The notes under the pieces are model-generated. The model made no database searches, was not told where the DNA came from, and saw only the letters and a program-made list of their open reading frames with translations. The position numbers and the translations under genes were made by a program. From assembly GCF_029873635.1 (NCBI RefSeq), contig NC_080420.1, positions 35,424,231 through 35,488,230 of the forward strand: DNA of 64,000 nt, in the 5' to 3' direction. The stretch comes from Malania oleifera (lineage: Eukaryota; Streptophyta; Magnoliopsida; Santalales; Ximeniaceae). Below, piece by piece: positions 24,161-35,264 of this stretch; position 1 is the stretch's first letter; every line of letters begins with the position of its first letter.

Positions 24161-25105
24161 CTCGCCTTGGTGCACGACAATTACGAGATAAGTGGCCTAG
24201 CTAGCCACAGTTGTAACAGTTACCCCCCAATGACTGGCACTCACCCTCGTGCCACCTGTGGCATCTAGTACAAGGACCACTAGTCTGGCTCATCTGAGAA
24301 TACTGGCACTCGGTATTCTGACGATAACCCGAGCCCTTGCTTCTCTTTTTCCACGATCCTTGTCAAGATTCTGTCTGAGAAACAAAAGGTAATGTCCTCT
24401 TCCTTAATTCTTGATCCACCTCATCCTCTCGGATACCAGTCTCAATCACCGTGGCTTTATCCACCAACACCAAGAACTCACGGATCTAAAGCATACCCAC
24501 CAGTTTGCGGATATCCTCCTCGGGCCCTTCTCGAACCTCCGTGTCTTCTCATACTCACTTGAGATCAAACATGGTGGCAAAGCGGGACAACTCTATGTAT
24601 TGAGCCGCATACCCCTACACTGTCCAACTTCCCCTGAGTTAGAGCAGAAAACTCATCTGCCTTCGCATCATGTACAGAAATGAGAAGTAATCTATCGAAG
24701 AACACATCCTTGAAACTGCTCCACGTCATCTCCTCAGGACCACCTCTCTACTTCTCCAGCAGATTCACTGGCAGTCCACCATCGACCCGCCACCCCGAAC
24801 AGCTGGAAAGTAGCATAGGGGACTGCTGCCTATCCGTGCAGTGCAGGACCTCCAGAATCCTTCCAGTCTTATCCATCTAGTCCTGTGCCGTCATTGGGTC
24901 AGGTCCTTTAGAGAATGTCGGAGGAGGCATGCATGTGAACCTCTCCATGGTGCACCCTGCAAGCAACAGGAAAAACGCTCATGTCTCCTCACACTCCGCC
25001 CGATCTCCCATAATACCTGCCTCATCAAACCTCGAGGCACAGAAGGCACTCATCACTCTCAGTCTCCTCAAAGCCACGTCCCAGGTTATTATCCTTAGGC
25101 TCCAT
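24161..25105 (-). pseudogene. gag of element B
   Basis: The start ATG is at 25105 (MEPKDNNLG, shared with B'). The retrotransposon gag domain is scattered over frames at about 25000-24500. A single CCHC zinc knuckle reads CYNCG, stop, LGHLSRNC at about 24225-24185; the stop is TAG where B' has CAG. Several frameshifts. Gag would form the particle and bind RNA. Confidence 0.75.
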
Positions 25106-25431
25106 TCTGTAACACAATAGGAATCTATCAGTATCCCTACAAACACAACAGTTAACACAATAATCTACACTAATAGTGTTAACCTATTCCCTGCCAGGTC
25201 TAGGTTTAGTCCTATCACATGACACGAAGTCATCAAATGATCTGCCCTCTTTTTACTAGAATCGTCATCCCCAACTCACCAGGAAAAACATATGAATACC
25301 TTCGCCAAATCCGCCCCCCCCGGTCTAGCAACCGAACAAACCCTCAACCACTCTAACCCCATCCCTACCCTATACTCTGGTATGTACTCATAACTAAGCC
25401 TAACCAAGTCTACGAGATCTAGAAACCTGGT

Positions 25432-25447
25432 CAGCTTTGATACCAAG
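25432..25447 (-). promoter_or_regulatory. Primer binding site of element B
   Basis: The complement reads TTGGTATCAAAGCTGA two bases inside the 5' LTR. It matches the 3' end of initiator-Met tRNA with one or two mismatches, and corresponds to the perfect site in B' at 57452. Confidence 0.8.
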
Positions 25448-25448
25448 T

Positions 25449-27168
25449 TGTCACGCCCCGAACCCAGAAATGGGACTCGGGGTGAAATGGAATCTAACCT
25501 GTCCCTGTATCATACAATAATCCATAGATACAGTACAAAGGATGAGGGTCTGACCCCCGTGGGGTTCCCAGGCACCCTAAATACATCCAACATAATCATA
25601 TACGCAGCGGGAAAGGGTCATTATATATATATATATTATATGTACAATACCATACCAGAGTCCTATACAAGAGCAGAACATGGGCTCTATCAAAAATGTG
25701 CAAATAGGTGCCCAAATACATCTCAAAATGGCAACCCACCAAAAAAAGTCCTAGCACTTACCCAAGCGCTAACCGTAGTACACAGAACCACTAACTCCCT
25801 ACACCAGGGACGTTAGTTTCCGTTAGTCGAAGGACTTGCAAAATGTACGTATAGTAGGAATGAGACACCCTCTCAGTAAGGAAGAACACAAGTTATATCG
25901 GTGTGAGGAATTTGACTGTTATCATGATACAACATACACGTAGTTAAATGCAGTCCAATACTAATTTACACAGTGTATACACGCACACATGCACATACAC
26001 ATGATCAGCAATCCCGGTGTCGTCACACCCTTCGGCCTGAAGTCGGCCCGTGACATAAGACGTTCGCCCGTAACAAACCCGCAACATGGTGCCACTGCAC
26101 ATGCTGTCCCTGACTCCCATGGCATCGTCACCACTCTAATTGGTGGATCACACCTTCGGCCTAATATGCGTATAAGGCTCATGCCCTAAGATATGATCTG
26201 GACACTCTTTCCACATGGCGGCGATAAACCCACACCCTCAGATGTATAGCCGAACCTCTCATTACTGAACATTCAAACCCCGTTCCTGCAGCATTTCAAC
26301 ATCACACACTATCATGCTCCATATACCAAACAAACCACACCACCCATTTGGGAATATCTAAATCATGGTTTTTCCAAAAATCAGTGTAAAAACAAGTCAA
26401 AGCATGGCCATTCCCAATAACACAGTATAAATCAACATCTACTGTTCGGTTTTTCAAAAAAACCAGGATAGCCCTTCGCCCTCTTTTTTTCCAAAATTTG
26501 TCATAATTAAAAACCTATAATTTCCCATTAGTCCCCCCAAGTTAGTACCAAAAACACACACCGGACTGTGAACCACAGTTCCACAAGTCCGATTACAAAT
26601 AACCAATATAAACCAGTTCCCCCTTACCTTTTCACCGAATAGCCAATCCGAACCTAAGGTCCCCCAAACGAGCGAACCGAGATCCAAACCTACAAATCAC
26701 AAGACAGAATCGCTCACAATGCGTTTCCCTACAAAACTAAAAATACCATAAAAAAAGAAAGATCATCAATGAAAATCGAGTCTTACCTGCATTTTTCTCC
26801 AAACCCAAAAATCTCTTAAAATGAATCTGATCATATAAATTATAGAGAATCCTTCCACAATCTTCATGGTAACGTTAATTTCTGATTCCATCACGATTAC
26901 GAAGAAATCTAGAGAGAGAAGAGAGTAGGGAGAGGTTCTAAGCAAGAGAGAGGGATATGTTGAAGTTTTCTTAGTAAAGAAGTATGACATTTGAATATTA
27001 TAGCCCTTTGACCCGGCAACTCAATCGCCAAAATGGCGCACCACGTCTATGAATCGTTCCTTCTTCGTCCACGATCCATAACCTTATCAACGATCTAGAA
27101 TCTCCAGTTTTTCGGAACGCCGCGCTTCTTCCGCGTCAACGAGTCTCTATAATTTTGTCGACGAGAAG
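25449..27168 (-). repeat. 5' LTR of element B, truncated
   Basis: Starts TGTCACGCCCC and aligns with 16001-17868 down to the U3 GTCGACGAGAAG, where it ends. About the last 110 bp, including the expected TTCTTACA end, are missing. It shows more small indels than the left LTR. It joins the family D LTR at 27169. Confidence 0.85.
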
Positions 27169-28260
27169 CGTCACACCCCGAACCCCCAGGTTTGTCCTAG
27201 GTGTGAATTAAGTAACCTAACTTGTCTTTGTACAATATAACGTACATGATACAATACAAATAAGAGGGTCTGACCCCGTGGGGTACATGGTTGCGCGTTA
27301 TCCATACACATACCAATCATACTCAATCTCAATACACAGTGAATATTGTCTATATAATATAAAAGTATAATACCAGAGTGTATACAAAACAGGATAATCC
27401 TTCCCATAATTACAACACATACCCCAGGTTCCCAACATTATCCCGACAACTGGGAGACCAAAACTCTCATAGTAGGTACTGAGGAGTAGCTACGACACCC
27501 CTTGCTCCACCAGATTCTTAGGATGCGTACTTCGGCTACTTAGGACCTTGTCAAAGTTGGTGGTATTCCNNNNNNNNNNNNNNNNNNNNNNNNNNNNNNN
27601 NNNNNNNNNNNNNNNNNNNNNNNNNNNNNNNNNNNNNNNNNNNNNNNNNNNNNNNNNNNNNNNNNNNNNAACCCTAAACCTAACTTCCACTCAGAAATAC
27701 CTCAGCCCTAAATTTCCACAATCAGTATAAGCATACCACATGAGATATCTCTATATATATTAAAGGGAAGGAAGAAAGAACTTATCTCCTTTGGGAGTTC
27801 GGAAGACTCCTAGCCTTGCATCTGTCGGATCTTCCTTACCGAGCCCCTCCCGGACCATCATTTTTTGTCGGGCTTCACCAGAGCTCTCCAGATCTGACGT
27901 GAGAAAGAATCGGAGGCCAATCGGAGCTGGTCACTTCTAAGTGTGGATCTTAAGTTTGCCAAGACTAAGGTCTCTGAAGAAGCGGTATTAGAGAGAGAGA
28001 GCTTGAGATAGGCAAGAGTAAGAAAGAAATCACGGAGGTGGGGCTAGGTTTTGAGTTTGCAGCAAAAAGCCTAGAGAACAGAGATTGGAAAGGGGAACAG
28101 AGGGGTGAAAGGGAGGAAGAGAAGAGAGAAGAGAGAGGGCTTTCGAGAGAATGAAATTCAGTAAAATGAAGAGTAACTCAAATTTGGTTTAAATTATCCA
28201 AGTGCTCGTAGCCACTAGATTCAACCACGTGGCAACCCGCTCATGTCCATCCGATCAAAA
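27169..28260 (-). repeat. Family D LTR-like segment, containing an assembly gap
   Basis: Starts CGTCACACCCCGAACCCCC and has the same opening layout as the B LTR (ACCCCGTGGGGTA, ATACCAGAGTGTATACA) but is clearly another family. After the gap come a GAGAG-rich stretch (27985-28145) and then CCACGTGG. Read on the minus strand this fits U3, CT-rich leader, R-U5. No far terminus was identified. Confidence 0.5.
27569..27669. other. Assembly gap (about 100 N)
   Basis: A run of N of nearly round length, so its true size is unknown. It lies within a stack of LTRs, where assemblies often break. Confidence 0.98.
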
Positions 28261-28261
28261 T

Positions 28262-29340
28262 TCTGCGTGGCCACCATGATCACCGCAACGATCTGTGTTT
28301 TTCCAGGACGGTCCCCAGGAATTATTCCATGCCTTGGATCCGGTCACATTTGACCAGGCCACTCGGTCACGCAACACGTGGCATCATTCTCCATCATGCC
28401 ACAAAGTCTGCGTGCACACTGATCAGCCGCCCGATCTGTGTTTTCCAAGGACGTCAGGATTGTGCCATGCCTTTCATCCGTCACGTTTGACCAGCCATCA
28501 GTCCACCACACGTGGCTCAGTCTTCCCCCACACAGCAAAAGTCTGTGTGGCCACCCGGATCACCACACGTTTGTTGTTTCTCAGGACGGTCTGGATTGTG
28601 CCATGCCTTGATCCCAGTCACATTTGACCAGCACTCGGCCACTGACACGTGCATCGGTCCTCAACCGCACGATTTGTGTTTCCAAGGATGGCTTGGATTG
28701 GGCCACGTCATTGATCCATATCCACATACACTAGCCACTCGGCCACTGACACGTGGCACCGGTCCTCAACCGCACGATTTGTGTTTTCCAAGGATGGCTT
28801 GGATTGTGCCAAGTCCTTGTATCCTGACATATTTGACCAGCCACTCGGCCACTTACACGTGGCACCGGTCCCTCAACCGCACGATTTGTGTTTTCCAAGG
28901 ATGGCTTGGATTGGGCCACGTCATTGATCCACATCCACATACACCAACCACTCAGTCACTGACACGTGACACCCCTGATCACCGCACGATCTGTGTTTTC
29001 CAAGGACGTTCAAGATTGTGCCATGCCTTGATCCGGGTCGCGTTTTGACCTGCCAATCAGTCACCAACACGTGGCTCATTTTCCCCCCACACACAAAAAG
29101 TCTGCGTGGCCACCCTGATCACTGCACGATCTGTGTTTTCCAAGGATGGTCAGGATTATGCCACGCCTTGATCAAGGTCACATTTGACCAAGCCCTCAGT
29201 CACTAACACGTGGCACCCCTCCTCAACCATTCGATCTATGTTTTCCCAGGATGGACTAGATCATGCCAGGTCTTCAATTCGGGTCACCCTCCATCCTCCT
29301 ACTTAGCACATGACTCTACTCAGAACACGACATGTGGTCA
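28262..29340. repeat. Tandem array, about 9 units of 103-140 bp, each with CACGTG
   Basis: Units begin near 28285, 28430, 28565, 28668, 28771, 28878, 28984, 29124 and 29229 with GCACGATCTGTGTTTTCCAA-like text. Each carries a TTTGACC-type segment (W-box-like) in most copies and ends with ACACGTGGC (G-box/ABRE-like). Three units have an extra 30-35 bp (ACAAAAGTCTGCGTGGCC). Divergence between units is considerable, so the array is not recent. Confidence 0.85.
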
Positions 29341-29442
29341 GTTGTATGGCCTGGCTAAAATAGGTGTCTTTTATCTTTATAGGCCTGTTGCTATAAATAA
29401 CGTAGGAGAGTTCCTACTGTTACCCCAAAGCAACAAGACCTA

Positions 29443-29456
29443 TAAAGAGGGGCAGC
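29443..29456 (+). promoter_or_regulatory. Polypurine-tract-like sequence before the Tat-like LTR
   Basis: TAAAGAGGGGCAGC lies directly before the LTR start TGTCGCACCCCC. This resembles the tract in Tat-lineage elements. It implies that the LTR is a 3' LTR and that the sequence on its left was internal. Confidence 0.55.
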
Positions 29457-29499
29457 TGTCGCACCCCCAATTTTAAACCAGGCCTTTCCGAGGAGACCT

Positions 29500-31630
29500 C
29501 ATGTCAAAACCTTTCCACAATGGTTTGTGGACCTCACTTATCATGGTACGCTAGCTCGGATTCCTACATCCGATGCACGTTACCTCTTTTGGCATGCTGT
29601 GCCTGCTAGCTCGGGTCCCTTATCCCCTTCAATGGCTTGTGGACCCCACCATCTTTTTTAGGTCCCACATGGCTTGTGGGCCCCACATATCTCAAATTGG
29701 GCCCCACACGGTTTGTGACCTCACTTCTCGCCTGGTACCTAGCTTTATTGGATTCCTACATCCGATGCACGACCGCTTTGGTTAACGTAGCTCGATTCTC
29801 ATACGGTTGCACGTTCCACCCCTTTGGTTCACGCTGCCTCGGATTCTACTATCATTAGCACGTACCGCTCTAGACGCTATAGCTCGATCCATCCATGCAC
29901 GTGACCTCGTGGCTGTTGTTGCAGCTCGGGTCCCTAGAACCCGTAAAGGGCTTTGTGGACTCCACAACATCTTTGTAGTCCCCAATTCTTTTGTGGGCCC
30001 CATTCTCCAATTGGCCTCCACCAGCGTTTTGTGGACCCCCCACTTCTCGAGTCTAGATTGGATCTACATCCGATATGCCGCTCTGTGTAGCTATCTCGGA
30101 TTTTCCTACATCGCACTGTTCCCCCCCTCTTGGTATCGCACTCGTGTGGGGATTCCCATCCGATGCCGTTACCTGCTCTGGTACGCTAACTCGGATTCTT
30201 ACAATACGATGGGCACAGCTTGCATGCGTGTGTCTATGGCGCGGGTTTCCTATAACCCTTAAATGGCTTGTGGACCCCCACACATCTTTTTAGGTCCCAC
30301 ATGGCTTGTGGGCCCCACATATCTCAAATATGGGCCCACACGTTTGTGTGGACCCCACTTCTTCTCCTGGTATTACGCTCGCTGGATTCCTACATCCGAT
30401 GCACGATACCCTCTTTGGTGTACGCTTTTAGATCGGATCCTACCATCCGTGTGCACGTACCACCTCTGGTACGCTAGGCTTGGATTCCTACATCCGATGC
30501 ACGTTACCATGCTCTGATACGCTAAACTCGGATTCCTACATCCGATGCACGTTACCACTCTTTGCATGCTTGTGTCTACTGACTCGGGCTTCCTATAACC
30601 TTAAATGGCTTGTGGACCCCACCCATATCTTTTTAGGGTCCCACATGGCTGGTGGGCCCCACATATCTCAAATTGGGCCCCACACGGTTTGTGGAACCCC
30701 CACTCTCCCTGGTACGCTAGCTTGGATTCCTACATCCGATGCACGTTACCCTCTTTGGTAGCGCTAGCTCGGATTCCTACATCCGTGCACGTTACTACCC
30801 CTCTGGTACGCTAGCTCGGATTCCTACATCCGATGCATGCGTTACCTACTCTGGGTACGCTAGCTCGGATTCCTACATCCGATGCACGTACCTCTTTCGG
30901 TCGGCATGCTTGTGTCTACTGGCTCGGGTTCCTATATCACCTTAAATGGCTTGGTGGAACCCCACACATCTTTTTAAGGGTCCCCATGGCTTTGTGGGAC
31001 CCACATATCTCAAATTGGGCCCCACAAACGGTTTGGGACCCTCACTTCTCCTGGTACTCTAGGCCCACACGATCCTCACTTATACCATTCTTTGTTTGCT
31101 CTCAGTCCTTATGTATTTCCTACAGCCAGGATTCCCCTGGAGTTCTAGGGAGAACGAAAGGAACCACAGCCGATGCCGTTAGTCCTTCTCGTCTGCGTTC
31201 CTTCCTCCTCCTGGCGGCTCACGTTACCAAGGGAGGAAAGAGTTCGTCCTGCTTCGATTCCTACATCCGATTCCTACATCCGTGCCCTTCCCTCTTTTGG
31301 CGGCTTGTGTCTACTGCCTCTCGGGTTCTCCTAAAAGTTCCTATAACCCTTAATGATGGCTTGTGGACCCCACACAATCTTTTAAGTCCCTTATGTCCCT
31401 TGTGGGCCCCTATCTCAATTGGGGCCCCACACGGTTTGTGGTCCCACGTCTCCTGGTACGCTAGCTCGGATTCCTACATCCGGTGCACGTTACCCCCTCT
31501 GGTATGCTAGTTCGGATCCACATATCCGGCGCCTTGCTAGCTCGGGCTTTTGTAACCCTCAAACGGCTTGTGGACCCCACATGGCGCGTGGGACCCACAC
31601 ATCTCCAATGGGCTCCACACAGCTTCTAGA
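29500..31630. repeat. U3 tandem repeats: 8 units of about 320-340 bp with 45 bp subrepeats
   Basis: The phrase GGCTTGTGGACCCCAC recurs at about 29637, 29950, 30268, 30607, 30949, 31350 and 31566. Each unit holds GTGGGCCCCACATATCTC, TTGGGCCCCACACGG and one to four copies of GCTCGGATTCCTACATCCGA. Copies differ by many single-base gains and losses in homopolymers. Open frames across the region come from the repeats. Confidence 0.8.
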
Positions 31631-31637
31631 ACCCTCA

Positions 31638-31691
<54 letters not shown>

Positions 31692-31697
31692 TTTTAA
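31638..31697. repeat. (ATT)n microsatellite
   Basis: About 13 ATT units followed by four to five TTTA units, between two U3 tandem repeat blocks. Confidence 0.95.
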
Positions 31698-31712
31698 TTT
31701 GTCAAATGCAAG

Positions 31713-32520
31713 CATACTTTGTTCCCCCATCATCACTCACCACATGTCATGTTTCCTCCCTTTATCAATCTTCCCATACTATATTCCCTTCATAATTCTT
31801 CATCCCATACTTTGTCCCCCCATCATCACTCACCACATGTCATGTTTCTTCCCTTTACCAATCTTCCCATACTATATTCCCTTCATAATTCTTCATCCCA
31901 TACTTTGTTCCCTCCATCATCATTCACCACATGTCATGTTTCTTCCCTTTACCAATCTTCCCATACTATATTCCCTTCATAATTCTTCATCCCATACTTT
32001 GTCCCCCCATCATCACTCACCACATGTCATGTTTCCTCCCTTTATCAATCTTCCCATACTATATTCCCTTCATAATTCTTCATCCCATACTTTGTTCCCC
32101 CATCATCACTCACCACATGTCATGTTTCTTCCCTTTACCAATCTTCCCATACTATATTCCCTTCATAATTCTTCATCCCATACTTTGTCCCCCCCATCAT
32201 CACTCACCACATGTCATGTTTCCTCCATTTATCAATCTTCCCATGCTATATTCTCTTCATTATTCTTTATCCCATACTTTGTTCCCTCCATCATCACTCA
32301 CCACATGTCATGTTTCTTCCCTTTACCAATCTTCCCATACTATATTCCCTTCATTATTCTTCATCCCATACTTTGTTCCCTCCATCATCACTCACCACAT
32401 GTCATGTTTTCTCCTTTTATCATTCTTCCCATGCTAATTTCCCTTCATCATTCTTCCTCCCATACTTGGTTCCCCCCATCATGACTCCCCTATGTCTTCT
32501 TTCCTATGCTTGCCCCAAGC
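31713..32520. repeat. Tandem array of 93-94 bp units, about 9 copies
   Basis: CATACTTTG starts units at 31713, 31806, 31899, 31993, 32086, 32179, 32273, 32367 and, as CATACTTGG, 32461. Units contain CACCACATGTCATGTTT and CCCATACTATATTCCCTTC. They are highly similar, with divergence rising toward the right end. Since 93 is divisible by 3, long open frames of 31-residue repeats result. Confidence 0.95.
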
Positions 32521-32526
32521 TAAGCC

Positions 32527-32535
32527 TATAAATAG
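32527..32535 (+). promoter_or_regulatory. TATA box of the Tat-like LTR
   Basis: TATAAATAG directly after the 93 bp array and before a non-repetitive segment. Transcription would start near 32560. Confidence 0.65.
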
Positions 32536-32650
32536 CCCTCTCATTTCAAGCACAAAGAAGGAGCTCTTAGTGGTGGTAAGGAGAAGATTTCAAATATTGA
32601 AGTTTTCTATCACGAGTTTGTGAAGTTAGTCTTTTTTTTTTGAGTAAAAA

Positions 32651-33002
32651 TCAAGAGGTCGACTAATCCCGTTTCCTATCGGTGTTGAGTCACCCCATTT
32701 GAAGAAGGCACCCCGTAGTGCCTCAAATCAGAGCTCAAGAACAACTCTCGGGAAGACGTTGTAGAGCGGCCCTAGTAGACTCATCAGCAGGAAAAGAAGA
32801 CCGGAGCAGAGGAAAACGAAAGAAGATCAAGCGATCGATTGATCCCTTTTCTTACCGGTACCGGGTCACTCCATTTGAAGAAGGTACTCCCTAGTGCCTC
32901 AAATCAGAACTCAAGAACAACCCTCGGGAAGGCGCTGTAGACTAACCTTGCGGATTCACAGACAGGAGAAGAAGACCGAAGGAGAAAAAGACGATAGGTA
33001 AG
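32651..33002 (+). repeat. Two-unit 176 bp tandem duplication in R-U5
   Basis: CCATTTGAAGAAGG at 32695 and 32871 marks two units 176 bp apart, each also with CTCAAGAACAAC and AGAAGACCGGAG/AGAAGACCGAAG. They are about 80% alike by eye. Confidence 0.8.
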
Positions 33003-34273
33003 ACCAATGAACTTTCTCTTCCTATGTTACATTTCCGTCCCCCTTTCCCTAATCGGCCTCTGTTGGTTTATTTGACTTTATTTCACTTTTCTTTACTTTA
33101 AATAGCTTCCTTTTAACTCATAAAAAAACAAAAAACAAAAAAAATTTCATAAAAGACACAAAAATTCAAAAAAAAAAATTTCAAAGAAAATTCAAAAATT
33201 TTTAAAGCTTTGAAACTTATTTACCTTTGAAAATTTTTGAAGAAAATCCAAGAAAGTTTCTAACATGTTTGGCAAAGGTTAGATTTGTTTCCCTACATTC
33301 AAGATTTTCAAAAATACATTCTAAAGGCATATCTTTAAAACCATGACTTTCGTGATTGTTGTCTAAAATTCTGTTGTATTCGGAAGGACATTGGAAAATT
33401 CCGGAAAATCATTGGTCTCGACCAAGACCTTAAACTGGTTTTTCCCCCCCACACTGGTCAACGTTTGACCGGCTCACCATTCCCAAACTGGTTCACCCCA
33501 GTTTTCTCCATTTCGCTTGCATATTATTGTTGTATCCATAAAATTCACAAAAATCATGAAATTTTCAAAAATTCCAAAAGTATTTTCACATTTTGGTTTC
33601 AATTGATTTCATTTGTGTTATTTTGAAAGTTTGGGAAAAATATCAAAAATCATTTTCACACTTAGGAAAAATCACAAAAATATCTTTTTAGGCATAAGAA
33701 AAATTCATTCCAATCCCGAACCAATCTCAAAAACCTCCCGAAATAGTATTTTTGATACTTAAAAAAAAAAAACCTATAGATTTCAAAATCCTCGGGAGCG
33801 TATTTTGTATCCTATTTTCGATTTTCCTTCCCGATGATTGCAAACGAGAACATTGACTCTTCGGAGTACTAGATTGCCCCGGTTCTGAGGGAATACCTAT
33901 ATAGTATTTTCATTTTGTTTTTGACTTTTGAAAGGGAGTGATCTTTAAAGGCTTATTACATTTATTTCGGGAAAACTCTTTATTAATCTGGTACCATTCG
34001 TAAGAACGGGCGTGTAGGGGGTGCTAATACCTTCCCCTTGCGTAACCATACTCCCGAACCTAACTTTGGTGACGTAGACCGATTCTACCCCTAACGGGGT
34101 AGTAATCAAGTGTTCTAACCACACTTCAAAAGGTTAGTGGCGACTCCACCACACATCGTTTTTCACGAAAATTCACATTTTCAAAATACACATTCATTTT
34201 TCCCAGTTCGCAAGCCGAACCCATTTTTAAACCAGAGATTGGTTCTCTGGGCCGGGTCCGGGACGTCGCGACA

Positions 34274-35264
34274 TCCCTAATAACTAATTAACATATATTC
34301 TTTTTGGTACTTACGAATATAAATAGCTCGAATGATTCAAATTTATTTTCCTTAAATTTATAATTGTAAACATAGTTGGGGGGGGGGGGGAGGGTTTTCG
34401 GTCGGTATTAAAAGGAATAACCTAAAAATGGGTTAGAAGAAGGAATAGTTCTTGGTTTTCCTTAAATTATAATTGTAAATATTTAAATATTGCCTTAAAA
34501 CATAAATTTATTTTACTTGTACTAGTTTTGAATTATGAAACTTGTTGTGGAATAGTCTTAAACCATAAATTTATTAATGATGAAATTGAAAATTCTTCAT
34601 GTCTAGACGTCTTACTCATAGCCTCACTAGTCAACAACATGGACTAAAATAGTAGGATTTTCACACACAAGCACCTTCAAACCATAATCTTATAATAATG
34701 AAACATCTTAATTTGCTTACTTCGAGAACATGAAAAGAAGGAGAATTTGACTATCATTTTCATAGAGAAATGCGAATGACAACTTACTGATTTGGATTCA
34801 ATCCCTAAATGATATTATTGCTTAAATTTGCATTATTAAGTGAGAATGAAACCTTATAAAAAATCGGGTGAAAGATTCCGTCCAATTTTTTTTAAAGACA
34901 AAAATTACATGTAAGAATAAAGTTAAGGAAAGCTATTCTCTTCTAACGTAATATCACAAGATTTCTGATTTCTCTTAATGTTACGATCAATTTTACTCGT
35001 CTAGTTTTAAGTAAGATGTAAGCAAAAATTTACTATTTCTAATTATAAAATTACAATTTTAGATATAAAAAAAAATTCAACAACCTTGCCTTCTAATTTA
35101 GGCACACACCACACTAAAGTTATTAAAAAATTACTTCTCATTAGAAAACCCCATTGGCCAATTTTGATCTTCAACCAAAAAATAAAAGGCAAAAAGAAAA
35201 AAAAAATTAAGTTGGAGGTCACGTTTGATAATAATTATTATATATAAGAAAATTAAGTCCACGG
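34274..35264. other. AT-rich spacer with a G-run
   Basis: No gene recognised. A run of about 13 G lies near 34378. The last 30 bp before 35265 contain TATATATAAG at about 35237, a possible TATA box for the downstream frame. Confidence 0.5.

Larger units (their letters stand above)
16001..27168 (-). mobile_element. Element B: Ty3/gypsy chromovirus (Tekay/Del-like), interrupted
   Basis: Minus-strand element with left LTR 16001-17868 (3' LTR), polypurine tract, chromodomain-integrase, RNase H, reverse transcriptase, protease, gag, primer site and right LTR 25449-27168 (5' LTR). A solo LTR interrupts the reverse transcriptase at 20536-23047. The right LTR breaks off at about 27168, before its TGTAAGAACC end, and joins a different LTR. 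Element B' at 53782-64000 is the same family on the other strand. All coding parts carry stops or frame breaks. Confidence 0.9.
29457..34273 (+). repeat. Long LTR of a Tat/Ogre-like Ty3/gypsy element (4.8 kb)
   Basis: Starts TGTCGCACCCCC and ends GGGACGTCGCGACA. Near the end it contains GTTAGTGGCGACTCCACC, GGGTGCTAATACCTTCCCCT-like text and TTCTCTGGGCCGGG, which I associate with Tat/Ogre LTRs. The TATA box at 32527 sets plus as the sense strand. U3 is therefore over 3 kb and mostly tandem repeats. No target duplication (GCAGC versus TCCCT flanks), in keeping with a 3' LTR whose partner is lost or outside. No protein domain of the element is present. Confidence 0.7.

Noticed and set aside
27670-27690. 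AACCCTAAACCTAAC next to the gap, as a possible telomere repeat
   Set aside because: Only one full unit of the plant telomere motif is present; chance in AT-rich DNA is enough.
29807-31510. Several plus-strand frames in the 330 bp repeat block (up to 225 codons)
   Set aside because: They shift with homopolymer indels between units and share no protein features; they are repeat artefacts in an LTR U3.
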